A stretch of DNA of 37,089 nt, taken from Lachnospiraceae bacterium (GTDB taxonomy: Bacteria > Bacillota > Clostridia > Lachnospirales > Lachnospiraceae). A model generated the notes under the pieces. That model saw only the letters and a list, made by a program, of their open reading frames with translations. It made no database searches and was not told the origin of the DNA. This document shows positions 1-7,837 of this stretch, one piece after another; within the stretch, counting starts at the first letter, position 1; each line of letters begins with the position of its first letter. The stretch lies in NCBI GenBank assembly GCA_017450105.1, contig JAFSXC010000046.1:1-37089 (forward strand). The letters run 5' to 3'. The translations under genes were made by a program, and so were the position numbers.

Positions 1-142
1 CGGGCACGGGGAGGACCATTGTTTTCCCGGGGGACGGTATTATCGCGGGACCCCCGCGCACAGAGTCTGGGAGATGGCTTACCAAGGCGCCGTCACTGCG
101 TAAATTTGCTTAAGTTACTGACATTGCGGTGTGAACAGTAAC
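1..142 (-). repeat. TIR-bearing intergenic repeat, copy 1 (cut by window edge)
   Basis: This stretch is the reverse complement of the left part of the elements at 3713-3930, 7838-8055 and 28412-28625. Its outer end at 142 carries the shared terminus, read on this strand as GTGTGAACAGTAAC, and the inner part shares the GGGAGATGGCTTACC block and the run around GCGGGACCCCCGCGC. The other end lies outside the window. It is the only copy in this orientation. There is no coding capacity, so a MITE-like or other non-autonomous repeat is the best description. Confidence 0.85.
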
Positions 143-180
143 TCGGTTTTCGCATTTTACAGGGAACCCTTTCAAGTGTC

Positions 181-209
181 TTGAAACACCATTCATCCTG
201 TGTTATGAT
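181..209 (+). promoter_or_regulatory. Sigma-A-type promoter for the Rpn-like gene
   Basis: TTGAAA at 181-186 and TATGAT at 204-209 are separated by 17 bp, a near-consensus vegetative promoter. It starts 38 bp beyond the end of repeat copy 1 and leaves a leader of about 105 nt before the TTG start at 322. Confidence 0.7.
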
Positions 210-219
210 GCACGTATCT

Positions 220-239
220 TTCGGAACGATCGTTCCGAA
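220..239. promoter_or_regulatory. Perfect 20-bp palindrome in the rpn leader
   Basis: TTCGGAACGATCGTTCCGAA is a perfect dyad starting about 11 bp after the -10 box, so it overlaps or follows the expected start of transcription. A second imperfect hairpin follows, with GGAATT at 242-247 pairing with AATTCC at 266-271 and GGCC at 252-255 pairing with GGCC at 260-263. It could be a repressor operator or a leader RNA structure; the sequence alone does not decide. Confidence 0.6.
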
Positions 240-321
240 TCGGAATTCTCTGGCCTCTCGGCCGTAATTCCCGGTTGCAGATGATTTTTTATCAAACTAT
301 AATGAAAGGAGATGCGATTAT

Positions 322-1335
322 TTGGACAATTTCAACCACGAAAAGACCTATGACTCCGTGTTCTGGACCGGGGTGGTACGATTGACCCCGTATCTTGTCC
401 CGCTGGTGAATGAGGCCTTCGGGGAGCATTATTCGGAGCATACAATAGTCCGCCTGCTGCCGATGAAGCAGGTGACAAAGCTTCCGGACAAGACTCTGCC
501 GAAAAGGGAAGCGGATTCCCTGGCGGAGCTGACAGACAGGGCTGCCGGTATTTCCAGGTTATACCACTTCGAATGTGAAACCTGGCCGGATAAAAGCATA
601 GCGATCCGGATCGCGGAATATGCTGCCGGCGCGGCCTTCGGAAGTATCCGGCTGACGGAAAACGGTGCCTGCATGACGGTTCCGAATTCCGCTGTGATCG
701 TACTGAAAAACAAAACTCCTATGCCTGAAAAGCTGTGCATTACGATCCGGTATCCGGGCGGAAGCGTGGATTATTTTGCACCGCTGATAAAAATGTGGCA
801 CTATCCGCTGGATGTGCTTTTGGAGAAAAGATTGTATTTATTGCTCCCGTTTTACTGGATCTATGGTATGGAAGCAAAGGAAAAAAGCAGTCCGGAGGAG
901 CTCCTTAAGGGGATCCGATCGGATATGGAAAGGATCGGTTATGCGTTCTCCGAAGCCGGAAGAAGGGGCGAACTGAACGTAACGCAGATACGTTACCTGT
1001 TTGATCTGATAGAGCAGGTATTGAAAAGACTTTCGGAAAATGACAGATCAGTAGCAGAAGGAGTGGAGAAAATTATGGGTGGAGAAATATTAGAGTTGGA
1101 AACGGACCGCATTCTGGAACGTGGACGCACAGAAGGCAGGGAAGAAGGCCGTCAGGAGGGCAGGGAGCAAGGCCGTCAGGAGGGCAGGCAAGAAGGCCGC
1201 CTGGAAGGACAAAACGATATCCGGCTTCAAATCGACCATATGAGACAGCAGGGAAAATCTGCGGAAGATATTATAGCTGAGATCATGAAAAAAGAAGCTA
1301 TTCCTGCGGGTACTGAGGAAACTTACACAAAGTGA
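322..1335 (+). CDS. Rpn-like PD-(D/E)XK nuclease family protein
   Basis: The 337-residue protein resembles the Rpn (recombination-promoting nuclease, putative transposase) group. The N-terminal part holds a plausible PD-(D/E)XK core: D65, then E84-C-E86 where the family often has ExQ, then R96 and Y100. Residues about 265-297 are a Gly-Arg-Glu/Gln repeat typical of these proteins, followed by a short helical tail. The start is TTG at 322, with GGAG at 307-310 upstream. Inside the gene, GGAG at 1065-1068 stands 6 nt before an in-frame ATG at 1075, which would give an 86-residue C-terminal product. In E. coli Rpn proteins such an internal product acts as antitoxin to the full-length nuclease. 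Catalytic assignment is by motif only and the nuclease core is divergent. Confidence 0.65.
   Translation: MDNFNHEKTYDSVFWTGVVRLTPYLVPLVNEAFGEHYSEHTIVRLLPMKQVTKLPDKTLPKREADSLAELTDRAAGISRLYHFECETWPDKSIAIRIAEYAAGAAFGSIRLTENGACMTVPNSAVIVLKNKTPMPEKLCITIRYPGGSVDYFAPLIKMWHYPLDVLLEKRLYLLLPFYWIYGMEAKEKSSPEELLKGIRSDMERIGYAFSEAGRRGELNVTQIRYLFDLIEQVLKRLSENDRSVAEGVEKIMGGEILELETDRILERGRTEGREEGRQEGREQGRQEGRQEGRLEGQNDIRLQIDHMRQQGKSAEDIIAEIMKKEAIPAGTEETYTK
1056..1077 (+). promoter_or_regulatory. Internal ribosome site and in-frame ATG within the Rpn-like gene
   Basis: AGAAGGAGTGGAG followed by ATG at 1075-1077 is in frame with the long protein (ATG codon 252). The GGAG at 1065-1068 is spaced 6 nt from the ATG, better than the site of the full-length gene. 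The same sequence is the translation start of the duplicated tail at 1366. Confidence 0.6.
1135..1206 (+). repeat. Three 24-bp tandem units (Gly-Arg-Glu/Gln repeat)
   Basis: Units at 1135, 1159 and 1183 follow the pattern GGCAGGGA(A/G)(G/C)AAGGCCG(T/C)C(A/T)GGA and encode octapeptides such as GREQGRQE. They form the repetitive hinge between the nuclease core and the tail. Confidence 0.9.
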
Positions 1336-1365
1336 AAATCGGTAGCAGAAGGAGTGGAGAAAATT

Positions 1366-1662
1366 ATGGGTGGAGAAATATTAGAGTTGGAAACGGACCG
1401 TATTCTGGAACGTGGACGCACAGAAGGCAGGGAAGAAGGCCGCCAGGAGGGCAGGGAGCAAGGCCGCCTGGAGGGCAGGGAGCAAGGCCGCCTGGAGGGC
1501 AGGGAGCAAGGCCGTCAGGAAGGCAGGGAGCAAGGCCGCCTGGAAGGACAAAATGATATCCGGCTTCAGATCGACCATATGAGACAGCAGGGAAAATCTG
1601 CGGAGGACATTATAGCTGAGATTATGAAAAAAGAAGCTGCTCCTGCCCTTCAGAGCCCGTAA
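1366..1662 (+). CDS. Stand-alone duplicate of the Rpn C-terminal tail (possible antitoxin-like protein)
   Basis: This 98-residue reading frame repeats the last quarter of the gene at 322-1335: MGGEILELETDRILERG, then five GREQGRLE-type octads, then the QNDIRLQIDHMRQQGKSAED tail, ending differently (AAPALQSP instead of AIPAGTEETYTK). I chose ATG 1366 because GGAG at 1356-1359 is spaced 6 nt; GTG 1354 overlaps the ribosome site. It lies 30 nt after the upstream stop with no promoter between, so it is probably cotranscribed. By analogy with intragenic Rpn antitoxins it may bind and restrain the nuclease. It could instead be a non-functional duplication product. Confidence 0.6.
   Translation: MGGEILELETDRILERGRTEGREEGRQEGREQGRLEGREQGRLEGREQGRQEGREQGRLEGQNDIRLQIDHMRQQGKSAEDIIAEIMKKEAAPALQSP
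1426..1545 (+). repeat. Five 24-bp tandem units in the duplicated tail
   Basis: Units start at 1426, 1450, 1474, 1498 and 1522. Units 2 and 3 are identical, suggesting recent slippage expansion. The upstream copy has three units, so the two tails differ only in hinge length and in their last residues. Confidence 0.9.
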
Positions 1663-1757
1663 TCAAGATGCGGCTTGAGAACAATCGCATAGATTGCGAG
1701 AGACAGACAAGAAATACGACAGGCGAGGCGGAGCAGGTCCCGGAGGAAGCTTATTTC

Positions 1758-1816
1758 CGAAACGTTTCGCTTTACAAAGCTGCATTTATGGATTATATTC
1801 ATAAGTGAAACGTTTC
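1758..1816 (+). promoter_or_regulatory. fucI promoter flanked by two LacI-type operators
   Basis: TTTACA at 1771-1776 and TATATT at 1794-1799 are 17 bp apart. CGAAACGTTTCG at 1758-1769 lies directly upstream of the -35 box, and GAAACGTTTC at 1807-1816 covers the start of transcription. The centres are 48 bp apart. The same palindrome is found at the kinase and ABC promoters, so the regulator at 21689-22705 is the obvious candidate; a CcpA-like protein is the alternative. Confidence 0.8.
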
Positions 1817-1850
1817 CAAATTATAACATTAAGAAGGAGGAGGAAAGGAA

Positions 1851-3659
1851 ATGGCGAAAAACAGGTATATCGGGGAGTATCCGGCGATCGGAATCCGGCC
1901 CTGTATCGACGGGAGAAGGGGGCCCTTGAAGGTAAGGGAATCTCTCGAGGAGCAGACCATGAATATGGCGAAGTCGGTGAAGAAGCTGTATGAGGAGAAT
2001 CTGAAATACTCCAACGGCGAACCGGTGAAGGTGGTGATCGCGGATACGACGATCGGCCGTGTAGCGGAATCGGCGGCGGCGCAGGCGAAGTTCAAGAAGG
2101 AGGGTGTGGCGATTACGCTTTCTGTGACGCCCTGCTGGTGCTATGGCTCGGAAACCATGGATATGGATCCTCTGACCATCAAGGGTGTCTGGGGACTGAA
2201 TGCGACGGAGCGCCCCGGCGCCGTGTATCTGGCGTCTGTTCTCGCAACGCATGCCCAGAAGGGTCTGCCGGCCTTCGGTATTTACGGGAAGGACGTGCAG
2301 GACGCGGATGATACCGTGATCCCCGAGGATGTAAAGACAAAATTGTTACGTTTCGCGCGCGCGGCTGTGGCTGCAGCTTCGATGCGGGATAAATCCTATC
2401 TGCAGATCGGCTCGGTGACCATGGGCATCGGCGGCTCCATCATCGACCAGAGCTTCTTCGAGGAATATCTCGGGATGCGCGTGGAATCTGTGGACGAGGT
2501 TGAGATTCTGCGCCGCATGGAGGAGCATATCTACGATGAGGCCGAATACCAGAAGGCGCTTGCCTGGATCAAAAAATACTGCAAACCCGGTTTTGATAAG
2601 AACCCGGATTTCGTAAAGAAGTCCGACGAGCAGAAAGAGAAGGACTGGGAGTTCACAGCCAAGATGGCCTGCATTATCGAAGACCTCTATCAGGGCAACA
2701 AAAACCTGCCCGAAGGGTGCGAAGAAGAGGCAGTCGGCCACAACGCGATCTGCGGCGGCTTCCAGGGCCAGCGTCAGTGGACCGACCACTGGCCGAACTG
2801 CGATTTCCCGGAGGCGATCCTGAATACCAGCTTCGACTGGAACGGGGCGAGAGAGCCCTTTATCCTGGCCACGGAAAACGATACCTTAAACGGTACCTCC
2901 ATGATGTTCATGAAGCTGCTTACAAACCGTCCCCAGATGTTCGCGGATGTGCGGACCTATTGGAGCGGCGATGCGGTGAAGCGTGTGACCGGCTATGACA
3001 TCGAAGGCCATGCAAAGGAGGCCGACGGCTTTATCCATCTGATCAATTCCGGCGCCTGCTGCCTGGATGCCTGCGGCGAGGTAAAGGATAAGGACGGAAA
3101 CCCGGTCATGAAGGAATGGTATGATGTGACCGAGGCCGATATCGAGACCATCATGAACGCCACCGAATGGTGCCCGGCGGACAACGGCTACTTCCGCGGT
3201 GCCGGTTATTCCTCGCGGTTCCTTACCAGAGCCGAGATGCCCGCGACGATGATCCGTCTGAACCTGGTGAAGAACCTCGGACCGGTTCTGCAGATCGCGG
3301 AAGGGTGGACCGTGAACCTTCCGGACGAGGTCAGCGACGTTTTATGGAAGCGCACAGACTATACCTGGCCCTGCACCTGGTTTGCACCCCGTACCGACGG
3401 AAAGGAGGGGTCGCCGTTTAAGACCGCTTACGATGTGATGAACAACTGGGGAGCCAACCACGGCGCCATCAGCTACGGCCACATCGGCGCCGATCTGATT
3501 ACAATGGCTTCGATGCTCCGTATTCCGGTCTGCATGCATAACGTACCGCTGGATGACATCTACCGTCCGGCTGCCTGGAATGCGTTCGGCTCCGATAAGG
3601 AGGGCGCCGATTTCCGCGCCTGCGCTGCTTACGGGCCGCTTTATAAGACAATCCGGTAA
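1851..3659 (+). CDS. fucI: L-fucose isomerase
   Basis: FucI interconverts L-fucose and L-fuculose in the cytoplasm (also D-arabinose and D-ribulose) using a divalent metal. The 602-residue length fits the family (E. coli about 591). Visible metal and catalytic positions are E342 in [10 protein letters not shown]366 in FADVRTYW and H537 in [21 protein letters not shown] and [10 protein letters not shown] are further family blocks near 437-487. ATG 1851 follows a long GGAGGAGGAAAGGA ribosome site. It stands alone: a terminator follows at 3679 and the rest of the pathway begins 11 kb downstream, linked through the shared operator. Base-level evidence for the isomerase family is very strong; the exact sugar is inferred. 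Confidence 0.95.
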   Translation: MAKNRYIGEYPAIGIRPCIDGRRGPLKVRESLEEQTMNMAKSVKKLYEENLKYSNGEPVKVVIADTTIGRVAESAAAQAKFKKEGVAITLSVTPCWCYGSETMDMDPLTIKGVWGLNATERPGAVYLASVLATHAQKGLPAFGIYGKDVQDADDTVIPEDVKTKLLRFARAAVAAASMRDKSYLQIGSVTMGIGGSIIDQSFFEEYLGMRVESVDEVEILRRMEEHIYDEAEYQKALAWIKKYCKPGFDKNPDFVKKSDEQKEKDWEFTAKMACIIEDLYQGNKNLPEGCEEEAVGHNAICGGFQGQRQWTDHWPNCDFPEAILNTSFDWNGAREPFILATENDTLNGTSMMFMKLLTNRPQMFADVRTYWSGDAVKRVTGYDIEGHAKEADGFIHLINSGACCLDACGEVKDKDGNPVMKEWYDVTEADIETIMNATEWCPADNGYFRGAGYSSRFLTRAEMPATMIRLNLVKNLGPVLQIAEGWTVNLPDEVSDVLWKRTDYTWPCTWFAPRTDGKEGSPFKTAYDVMNNWGANHGAISYGHIGADLITMASMLRIPVCMHNVPLDDIYRPAAWNAFGSDKEGADFRACAAYGPLYKTIR

Positions 3660-3678
3660 TCAGAGCATTGTCAGAGCT

Positions 3679-3712
3679 GTGTCAGGGGGACAGTCCCCCT
3701 GGCACTTTTTTT
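3679..3712 (+). terminator. Rho-independent terminator after fucI
   Basis: GTGTCAGGGGGAC at 3679-3691 pairs with GTCCCCCTGGCAC at 3693-3705 (one G:U) and is followed by seven T. The T-run joins directly to the start of repeat copy 2. Confidence 0.9.
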
Positions 3713-3930
3713 GTTACTGTTCACACCCCAATGTCATTAACTTAAGCAAATATACATAGTGGCGTCGCTCCCGCAAGCCATCTCCCAGACTTAAGTGCGC
3801 GGTGACCCCGCGAAAAATAAGTCCTCCCGGAAAAGCATCGGTTTCCCCGTGCTCGGTCCGGGGCCCTCTTACTTGCGTTATGAGGAAGGTTTTGGGCTTA
3901 AGTTAATGACTTTGAGGTGTGAACAGTAAC
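3713..3930 (+). repeat. TIR-bearing intergenic repeat, copy 2
   Basis: The element is 218 bp long. Its ends are inverted repeats of about 34 bp, starting GTTACTGTTCACACCCCAAT and ending GAGGTGTGAACAGTAAC, each running on to the TTAAGC/GCTTAA block. The interior holds CAAGCCATCTCCCAGAC, a GCGGTGACCCCGC block and GGTCCGGGGCCCTCTTAC, and it is not itself palindromic. T-runs flank both sides. No reading frame in it looks real. Confidence 0.9.
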
Positions 3931-3942
3931 TTTTTGTTTTCT

Positions 3943-3971
3943 TTGACAGGCCCCGGTAATCTCTGTAAAAT
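3943..3971 (+). promoter_or_regulatory. Promoter for the hybrid histidine kinase
   Basis: TTGACA at 3943-3948 and TAAAAT at 3966-3971 are 17 bp apart. The -35 box begins 12 bp after the end of repeat copy 2. Confidence 0.75.
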
Positions 3972-4015
3972 GGAAAAAGAACATAGAAGTTGTACAAAGA
4001 GGATATGCGCTCGAG

Positions 4016-6058
4016 ATGAGAGAATATGTATTAACAAATGAAATAGAATACGGAGAGCAGATCAAAAATGCCAGCGGTATGATCACAGCCATGGCTTCGG
4101 ACTACCGGAGCGTTTACTATGTGGATCTGGATAAGGATGAGGGGATCTGCTACCGCTCTTATAAGGATCTGGAGGGCGCAATCCGGGAGGGCGAGCATTT
4201 CTGCTTTTCCGAGGCTTTTACCCGCTATGCCGAAAAGTATGTGGCGGAGGGGTATCGCGCGGAGTTTCTCCGGATGATTACTCCGGAGAATATCCGTAAG
4301 GAGCTCGAGAACGAGACGATTGTCACGCATCGCTATCTGGTTGTCCGGAATGGCCAGGAAAGCTATGAGATGTTCCGCATGGCCGGGGTCCGCCATCCCG
4401 AAGAGCGTGACGACCATATGATCCACGCCGTCGGAGTCGGCTTTACGGATGTGGATAAGGAGACAAGAAAAACCTTGCGCCAGCAGCAGCTCTTAAGCGA
4501 CGCGCTGACGGTGGCGGAGGAGGCAAACCGGGCGAAGACGGCCTTCCTCAGTACGATGAGCCATGAGATCCGTACGCCGATGAACGCCATTATCGGCCTG
4601 GATACCTTGGCGCTGAATACCCCCGGGCTCTCTTCGGAAACAAGGGAATACCTGGAGAAGATCGGAGCCTCGGCGAGACACCTTCTGGGTCTGATCAACG
4701 ATATCCTCGATATGTCCCGGATCGAAGCGGGGCGGATGGTCATAAAACGAGAGGAATTCTCGCTGAAAAAGCTGCTGGACGAGATCAACGCCATGGTGGA
4801 CAGCCAGTGCCACAGCAGGGGACTCCGTTATGAATGCCGGATGGAGGAGGATCTTCCGAATTACTTTATCGGCGATGCCATGCGCCTGAAGCAGGTCATC
4901 ATCAATATACTCGGAAATTCCGTGAAGTTTACGCCCTGGGGCGGGAGCGTGATCTTCTCGGTAAAGCGGATAGCCTCCTTCGAAGGAAAAACGACGCTCT
5001 GCTTTACGATGGAGGATACCGGGATCGGTATGGATAAGGAATTTATCCCGAAGCTCTATGAGGCATTCAGCCAGGAGGATTCCTCCACAAAGAACAAATA
5101 CGGGAGTACCGGCCTCGGCATGGCCATTACCCGGAATTTTGTGGAAATGATGAACGGCCGGATCGAGGTGGAGAGTGAAAAGGGAAAGGGAACGACCTTT
5201 ACTGTTACCGTGACGCTTCAGAATTCGGATCACCACGAGGAGAGTGAGCAGGACGATGTGCCGCTGAGCGGCCTGTCCGTGCTGGTGGTGGACGATGATC
5301 CGGTGGCGTTGGGGCATACCCGGCTGATGCTTGGGAAGATCGGGATTACTGCGGATACGGCGAATACCGGTGCGGAGGCTGTTGATATGGCGCGGCTCCG
5401 TCATGCCAGGGGAGAGGCCTATGACCTGATCCTGATGGACTGGAGAATGTCGGAAATGAACGGGATCGAGGCAACGCGCCGGATCCGGGACAGCCTCGGA
5501 GAGGAAGCGGCCGTGGTCCTTCTGACGGGCTACCAGTGGGAGGATATCGCGCAGGAAGCGGTGGAGGCGGGTGTTGCGGGCTTCCTGACAAAGCCGGTTG
5601 CGCCGGCGAACGTGCAGGAGGAAGTGCATAAGGCGCTGGAAAAGGCGCGGTCCGGCCGCAGGGAAAAGGCCGGGCTGAATGGACGCCGGATCCTGCTGGC
5701 GGAGGATATGCCGATCAATGCGGAGATCATGAAAAAGATTCTCGGCATGAAGAGGATTGAGGTGGAGCACGCCGAGAACGGGCGGATCGCGACGGAGATG
5801 TTTGCGGAGCATCCGCATGGGTATTACGATGCGATCCTGATGGATATGCGAATGCCGGAAATGGACGGGCTGCAGGCGGGCAGCCTGATCCGTTCCATGG
5901 ACCGGGAGGATGCGAAAACCATACCGATCATTGCCCTGACCGCCAATGCCTTTGATGAGGACGTAGAGCGGAGTCTGCAGGCGGGACTGAACGCCCACTT
6001 AACTAAACCCGTGGAGCCGGATATTCTCTTTGCTACGCTGGAGAATCTTATGAAGTGA
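4016..6058 (+). CDS. Hybrid sensor histidine kinase with two receiver domains
   Basis: This 680-residue protein has no membrane segment, so it is probably a soluble sensor. Residues 1-160 form a PAS-like input region of unknown ligand. The HisKA phosphoacceptor is H183 in STMSHEIRTPMN. The ATPase domain shows N301 (N box), DTGIGM near 334 and a GSTGLGMAI box near 363. Receiver 1 has D426-D428 and phosphoacceptor D475 with K526; receiver 2 has E563/D564, D610 and K664, with the full LMDMRMPEMDG motif. No Hpt domain or separate output gene is adjacent, so the phosphorelay partner must be elsewhere. ATG 4016 has AGAGGA at 3998-4003, a rather long spacing. Confidence 0.9.
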   Translation: MREYVLTNEIEYGEQIKNASGMITAMASDYRSVYYVDLDKDEGICYRSYKDLEGAIREGEHFCFSEAFTRYAEKYVAEGYRAEFLRMITPENIRKELENETIVTHRYLVVRNGQESYEMFRMAGVRHPEERDDHMIHAVGVGFTDVDKETRKTLRQQQLLSDALTVAEEANRAKTAFLSTMSHEIRTPMNAIIGLDTLALNTPGLSSETREYLEKIGASARHLLGLINDILDMSRIEAGRMVIKREEFSLKKLLDEINAMVDSQCHSRGLRYECRMEEDLPNYFIGDAMRLKQVIINILGNSVKFTPWGGSVIFSVKRIASFEGKTTLCFTMEDTGIGMDKEFIPKLYEAFSQEDSSTKNKYGSTGLGMAITRNFVEMMNGRIEVESEKGKGTTFTVTVTLQNSDHHEESEQDDVPLSGLSVLVVDDDPVALGHTRLMLGKIGITADTANTGAEAVDMARLRHARGEAYDLILMDWRMSEMNGIEATRRIRDSLGEEAAVVLLTGYQWEDIAQEAVEAGVAGFLTKPVAPANVQEEVHKALEKARSGRREKAGLNGRRILLAEDMPINAEIMKKILGMKRIEVEHAENGRIATEMFAEHPHGYYDAILMDMRMPEMDGLQAGSLIRSMDREDAKTIPIIALTANAFDEDVERSLQAGLNAHLTKPVEPDILFATLENLMK

Positions 6059-6119
6059 GCAGGTGCCGCCGGCCGTTTCCGGATCATAGATAATCAGGGA
6101 ACAATAAAGAGGAGGAGTC

Positions 6120-6812
6120 ATGAACATAATTATAATCCACGGACAGAGCCATCAGGGCTCCACCTGCCAGATTGCAAGGATCCTTGCAAAAAAGCTTGGG
6201 GGAGAGGTAAAGGAATTTTTCCTTCCGAGGGACTTCGGTGAATTCTGCGTGGGCTGTACTCAGTGCTTTACCAAAACCCATACGGCCTGCCCTCATTACG
6301 AAAAGCTGAATCCCATCACAGAAGCCATCGACCGGGCGGATGTGATCATTCTGGCCAGTCCGGTCTATGTCTATCATGCCACGGGCGCGATGAAGGCCTT
6401 CCTGGACCATTACGGCTGGAGGTGGATGGTACACCGGCCGGATGAACGGATGTTTCAGAAGCAGGGCGTTGTGATCTCCACCGCTGCGGGAGCCGGGACG
6501 AAGACAACGAACAGGGATATGGAGGACAGCCTGTTCTTCTGGGGCGTGGCGAAGATCTATCGCATCGGGGTCACGGTATCCGCTGTGAACTGGAACGCGG
6601 TTACCGGGAAGAAGAGGGCGCTGATCGAAAAGGCGACCGATGCGATCGCTTCGCGTATCCGGTCCGGAGCCGGCCGCATCAAGCCCGGCCCGAAGACCCG
6701 GTTCTGGTTTTCGATCATGCGCATGATCCAGAAGAAATGGGGCTTTAACCAGGCGGATATGGATTATTGGAAAGAGAAGGGCTGGCTTGGGAGCAGGAGA
6801 CCGTGGAGTTAG
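6120..6812 (+). CDS. Flavodoxin-fold NAD(P)H-dependent oxidoreductase with cysteine cluster
   Basis: The 230-residue protein belongs to the NADPH-dependent FMN reductase / iron-sulfur flavoprotein group. The phosphate-binding loop for FMN is HGQSHQGST at residues 7-15. A cysteine motif C43-x2-C46-x2-C49-x7-C57 follows, as in proteins that may hold an Fe-S cluster or redox cysteines. ASPVYVYHATGAMKAFLDH near 79-97 is the typical second flavin loop. The C-terminal 50 residues are basic. ATG 6120 follows AGAGGAGGAG. It sits 61 nt after the kinase gene and may share its transcript. The electron acceptor is unknown. Confidence 0.85.
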   Translation: MNIIIIHGQSHQGSTCQIARILAKKLGGEVKEFFLPRDFGEFCVGCTQCFTKTHTACPHYEKLNPITEAIDRADVIILASPVYVYHATGAMKAFLDHYGWRWMVHRPDERMFQKQGVVISTAAGAGTKTTNRDMEDSLFFWGVAKIYRIGVTVSAVNWNAVTGKKRALIEKATDAIASRIRSGAGRIKPGPKTRFWFSIMRMIQKKWGFNQADMDYWKEKGWLGSRRPWS

Positions 6813-6890
6813 ACCGGACCGGCAGAGCCTGCGGATGAGCGAGGCGTAAGACAAAACAGAGCAGAAAGTCCGGCGGAAAACACGTTGAGA

Positions 6891-6932
6891 AAAAACGGCT
6901 GTCGCGCAGCTTGAAGCGACAGCCGTTTTTTT
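6891..6932. terminator. Bidirectional terminator between convergent genes
   Basis: AAAAACGGCTGTCGC at 6891-6905 pairs with GCGACAGCCGTTTTT at 6916-6930. A-run on the left and T-run on the right let it work for both the reductase gene (plus) and the secreted protein gene (minus). Confidence 0.9.
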
Positions 6933-6934
6933 AT

Positions 6935-7729
6935 TTACCGGATGAACTGGACTATGCCGGAGCAATCGCCATTGGCGCTGTCCCAGTCCTTACCGCCGGG
7001 AAGCTGGAGCGTTCCGGAAATCGTAATGTTCCGCTTTCTTCCGGGCTCGATGTGATATTTCGTCAGGTCAATGTTGAACCCGGGATTTTTCTGAACGGGC
7101 TTGGGGGTCTTTCCGCTGTTCGCGAAGGGCTCCTTCGGATACTTAAGGGAAACATTCTTAAACACCGCGTTCAATGCGTCGCCGCCCTTCTTCGCGGAGG
7201 CCGCTACGCCGAGAACCACAGGGCGCTTTCCGATAGCGCTGTTTGTAACCGGCCCAATGTATCCGCCGTTGGCATATACATAAAAGGTCGGGGAGTTCTT
7301 CTTCCGGACGATCATGATCTGAATATCCTTATCTCTCTGTGTCGGGGCAACCCGTTTTTGCTTTTTGCCGTCGGATGTGTTGTTCAGAACATTTTCGACC
7401 AGAATGGAGGGTATACCGCGGTATTCCGCGTTTTTACATTCGGCGTCATACTGGACCCCGATGCTGATCGATGCGCTGTCCGAATACATAACAATCTTTG
7501 CGTGGGAACCGGTTCCCTGAGTGGTTCTTAAGTTTACCTTCGCCTGGATCGCCCACCAGCCGAGAGGCACCTGCTCGATGGAACGGATCGCCTCCGGTTT
7601 CACCGCAAAGGTCGTCTCCGGGTTTACCGCCGCAAAGGCCGCCTCCGGCTTGCTCACAAATCCTGCCATGGTAAGAAGCAGAACCGCAGCCATAATGATT
7701 GCCGATATTCTTTTTCCTGTTTTTTTCAT
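6935..7729 (-). CDS. Secreted protein of unknown function, possible concanavalin-like fold
   Basis: I set the start at the ATG read from 7729, because AAGGAGAGAGACGT precedes it on the minus strand; a longer frame to 7798 lacks a ribosome site and would overlap the promoter. The product is 264 residues. Residues 1-33 form a signal peptide (MKKTGKRIS, hydrophobic core, cleavage near AFA33). The mature part has alternating beta-rich stretches such as FYVYANGGYIGPV and VVLGVAASAKKGGDALNAVFKNVSLKYP, which resemble sugar-binding jelly-roll domains, though I do not recognise the family. It has its own promoter and terminator. No membrane anchor or sortase motif is seen. Confidence 0.75.
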   Translation of the reverse strand: MKKTGKRISAIIMAAVLLLTMAGFVSKPEAAFAAVNPETTFAVKPEAIRSIEQVPLGWWAIQAKVNLRTTQGTGSHAKIVMYSDSASISIGVQYDAECKNAEYRGIPSILVENVLNNTSDGKKQKRVAPTQRDKDIQIMIVRKKNSPTFYVYANGGYIGPVTNSAIGKRPVVLGVAASAKKGGDALNAVFKNVSLKYPKEPFANSGKTPKPVQKNPGFNIDLTKYHIEPGRKRNITISGTLQLPGGKDWDSANGDCSGIVQFIR

Positions 7730-7769
7730 ACGTCTCTCTCCTTCTTCCGTATTTTTTGTTACACCAATA

Positions 7770-7798
7770 ATAGTAATCTTTCCTTTGCCGGGAGTCAA
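7770..7798 (-). promoter_or_regulatory. Promoter for the secreted protein
   Basis: On the minus strand TTGACT (7798-7793) and TACTAT (7775-7770) are 17 bp apart. Two bases beyond the -35 box lies a stray repeat terminus (GAACAGTAAC on this strand, 7810-7801). Confidence 0.7.
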
Positions 7799-7800
7799 AC

Positions 7801-7837
7801 GTTACTGTTCATATCATCCCTTGCGGGTTACTGTTCA
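7801..7837. repeat. Two extra partial termini of the TIR repeat
   Basis: GTTACTGTTCA occurs at 7801-7811 and again at 7827-7837, directly before the complete terminus of copy 3 at 7838. These look like remnants of earlier insertions or of end-to-end rearrangement. Confidence 0.7.

Larger units (their letters stand above)
1051..1640 (+). repeat. Tandem duplication of the Rpn C-terminal coding segment
   Basis: The segment 1051-1300 recurs at 1342-1639, starting GTAGCAGAAGGAGTGGAGAA in both. The copies are almost identical outside the internal 24-bp repeats. They differ by 48 bp, which is exactly two extra 24-bp units in the second copy. The duplicated unit begins just before the internal ribosome site, so what was copied is the translation signal plus the tail. 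Confidence 0.9.

Noticed and set aside
1135-1545. Regular short repeats as a possible CRISPR array
   Set aside because: Units are directly adjacent, encode protein, and have no unique spacers; no cas genes are present.
1332-1556. Plus-strand frame rich in Pro-Gly-Gln-Ala-Arg over the 24-bp repeats
   Set aside because: It is the out-of-frame reading of the repeat array; the frame giving the Rpn tail matches the upstream gene and has the ribosome site.
3679-3712. GGGGGAC hairpin as an operator or riboswitch piece
   Set aside because: Stem followed by seven T directly after the fucI stop fits a terminator fully.
4493-5998. 501-residue minus-strand frame opposite the histidine kinase
   Set aside because: The plus strand has all kinase and receiver motifs; the antisense frame is His/Arg/Pro-rich, typical of shadows in GC-rich genes.
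6911-7531. 206-residue plus-strand frame opposite the secreted protein
   Set aside because: It begins in the terminator and lacks a ribosome site; the minus strand gives a signal peptide, ribosome site and promoter.
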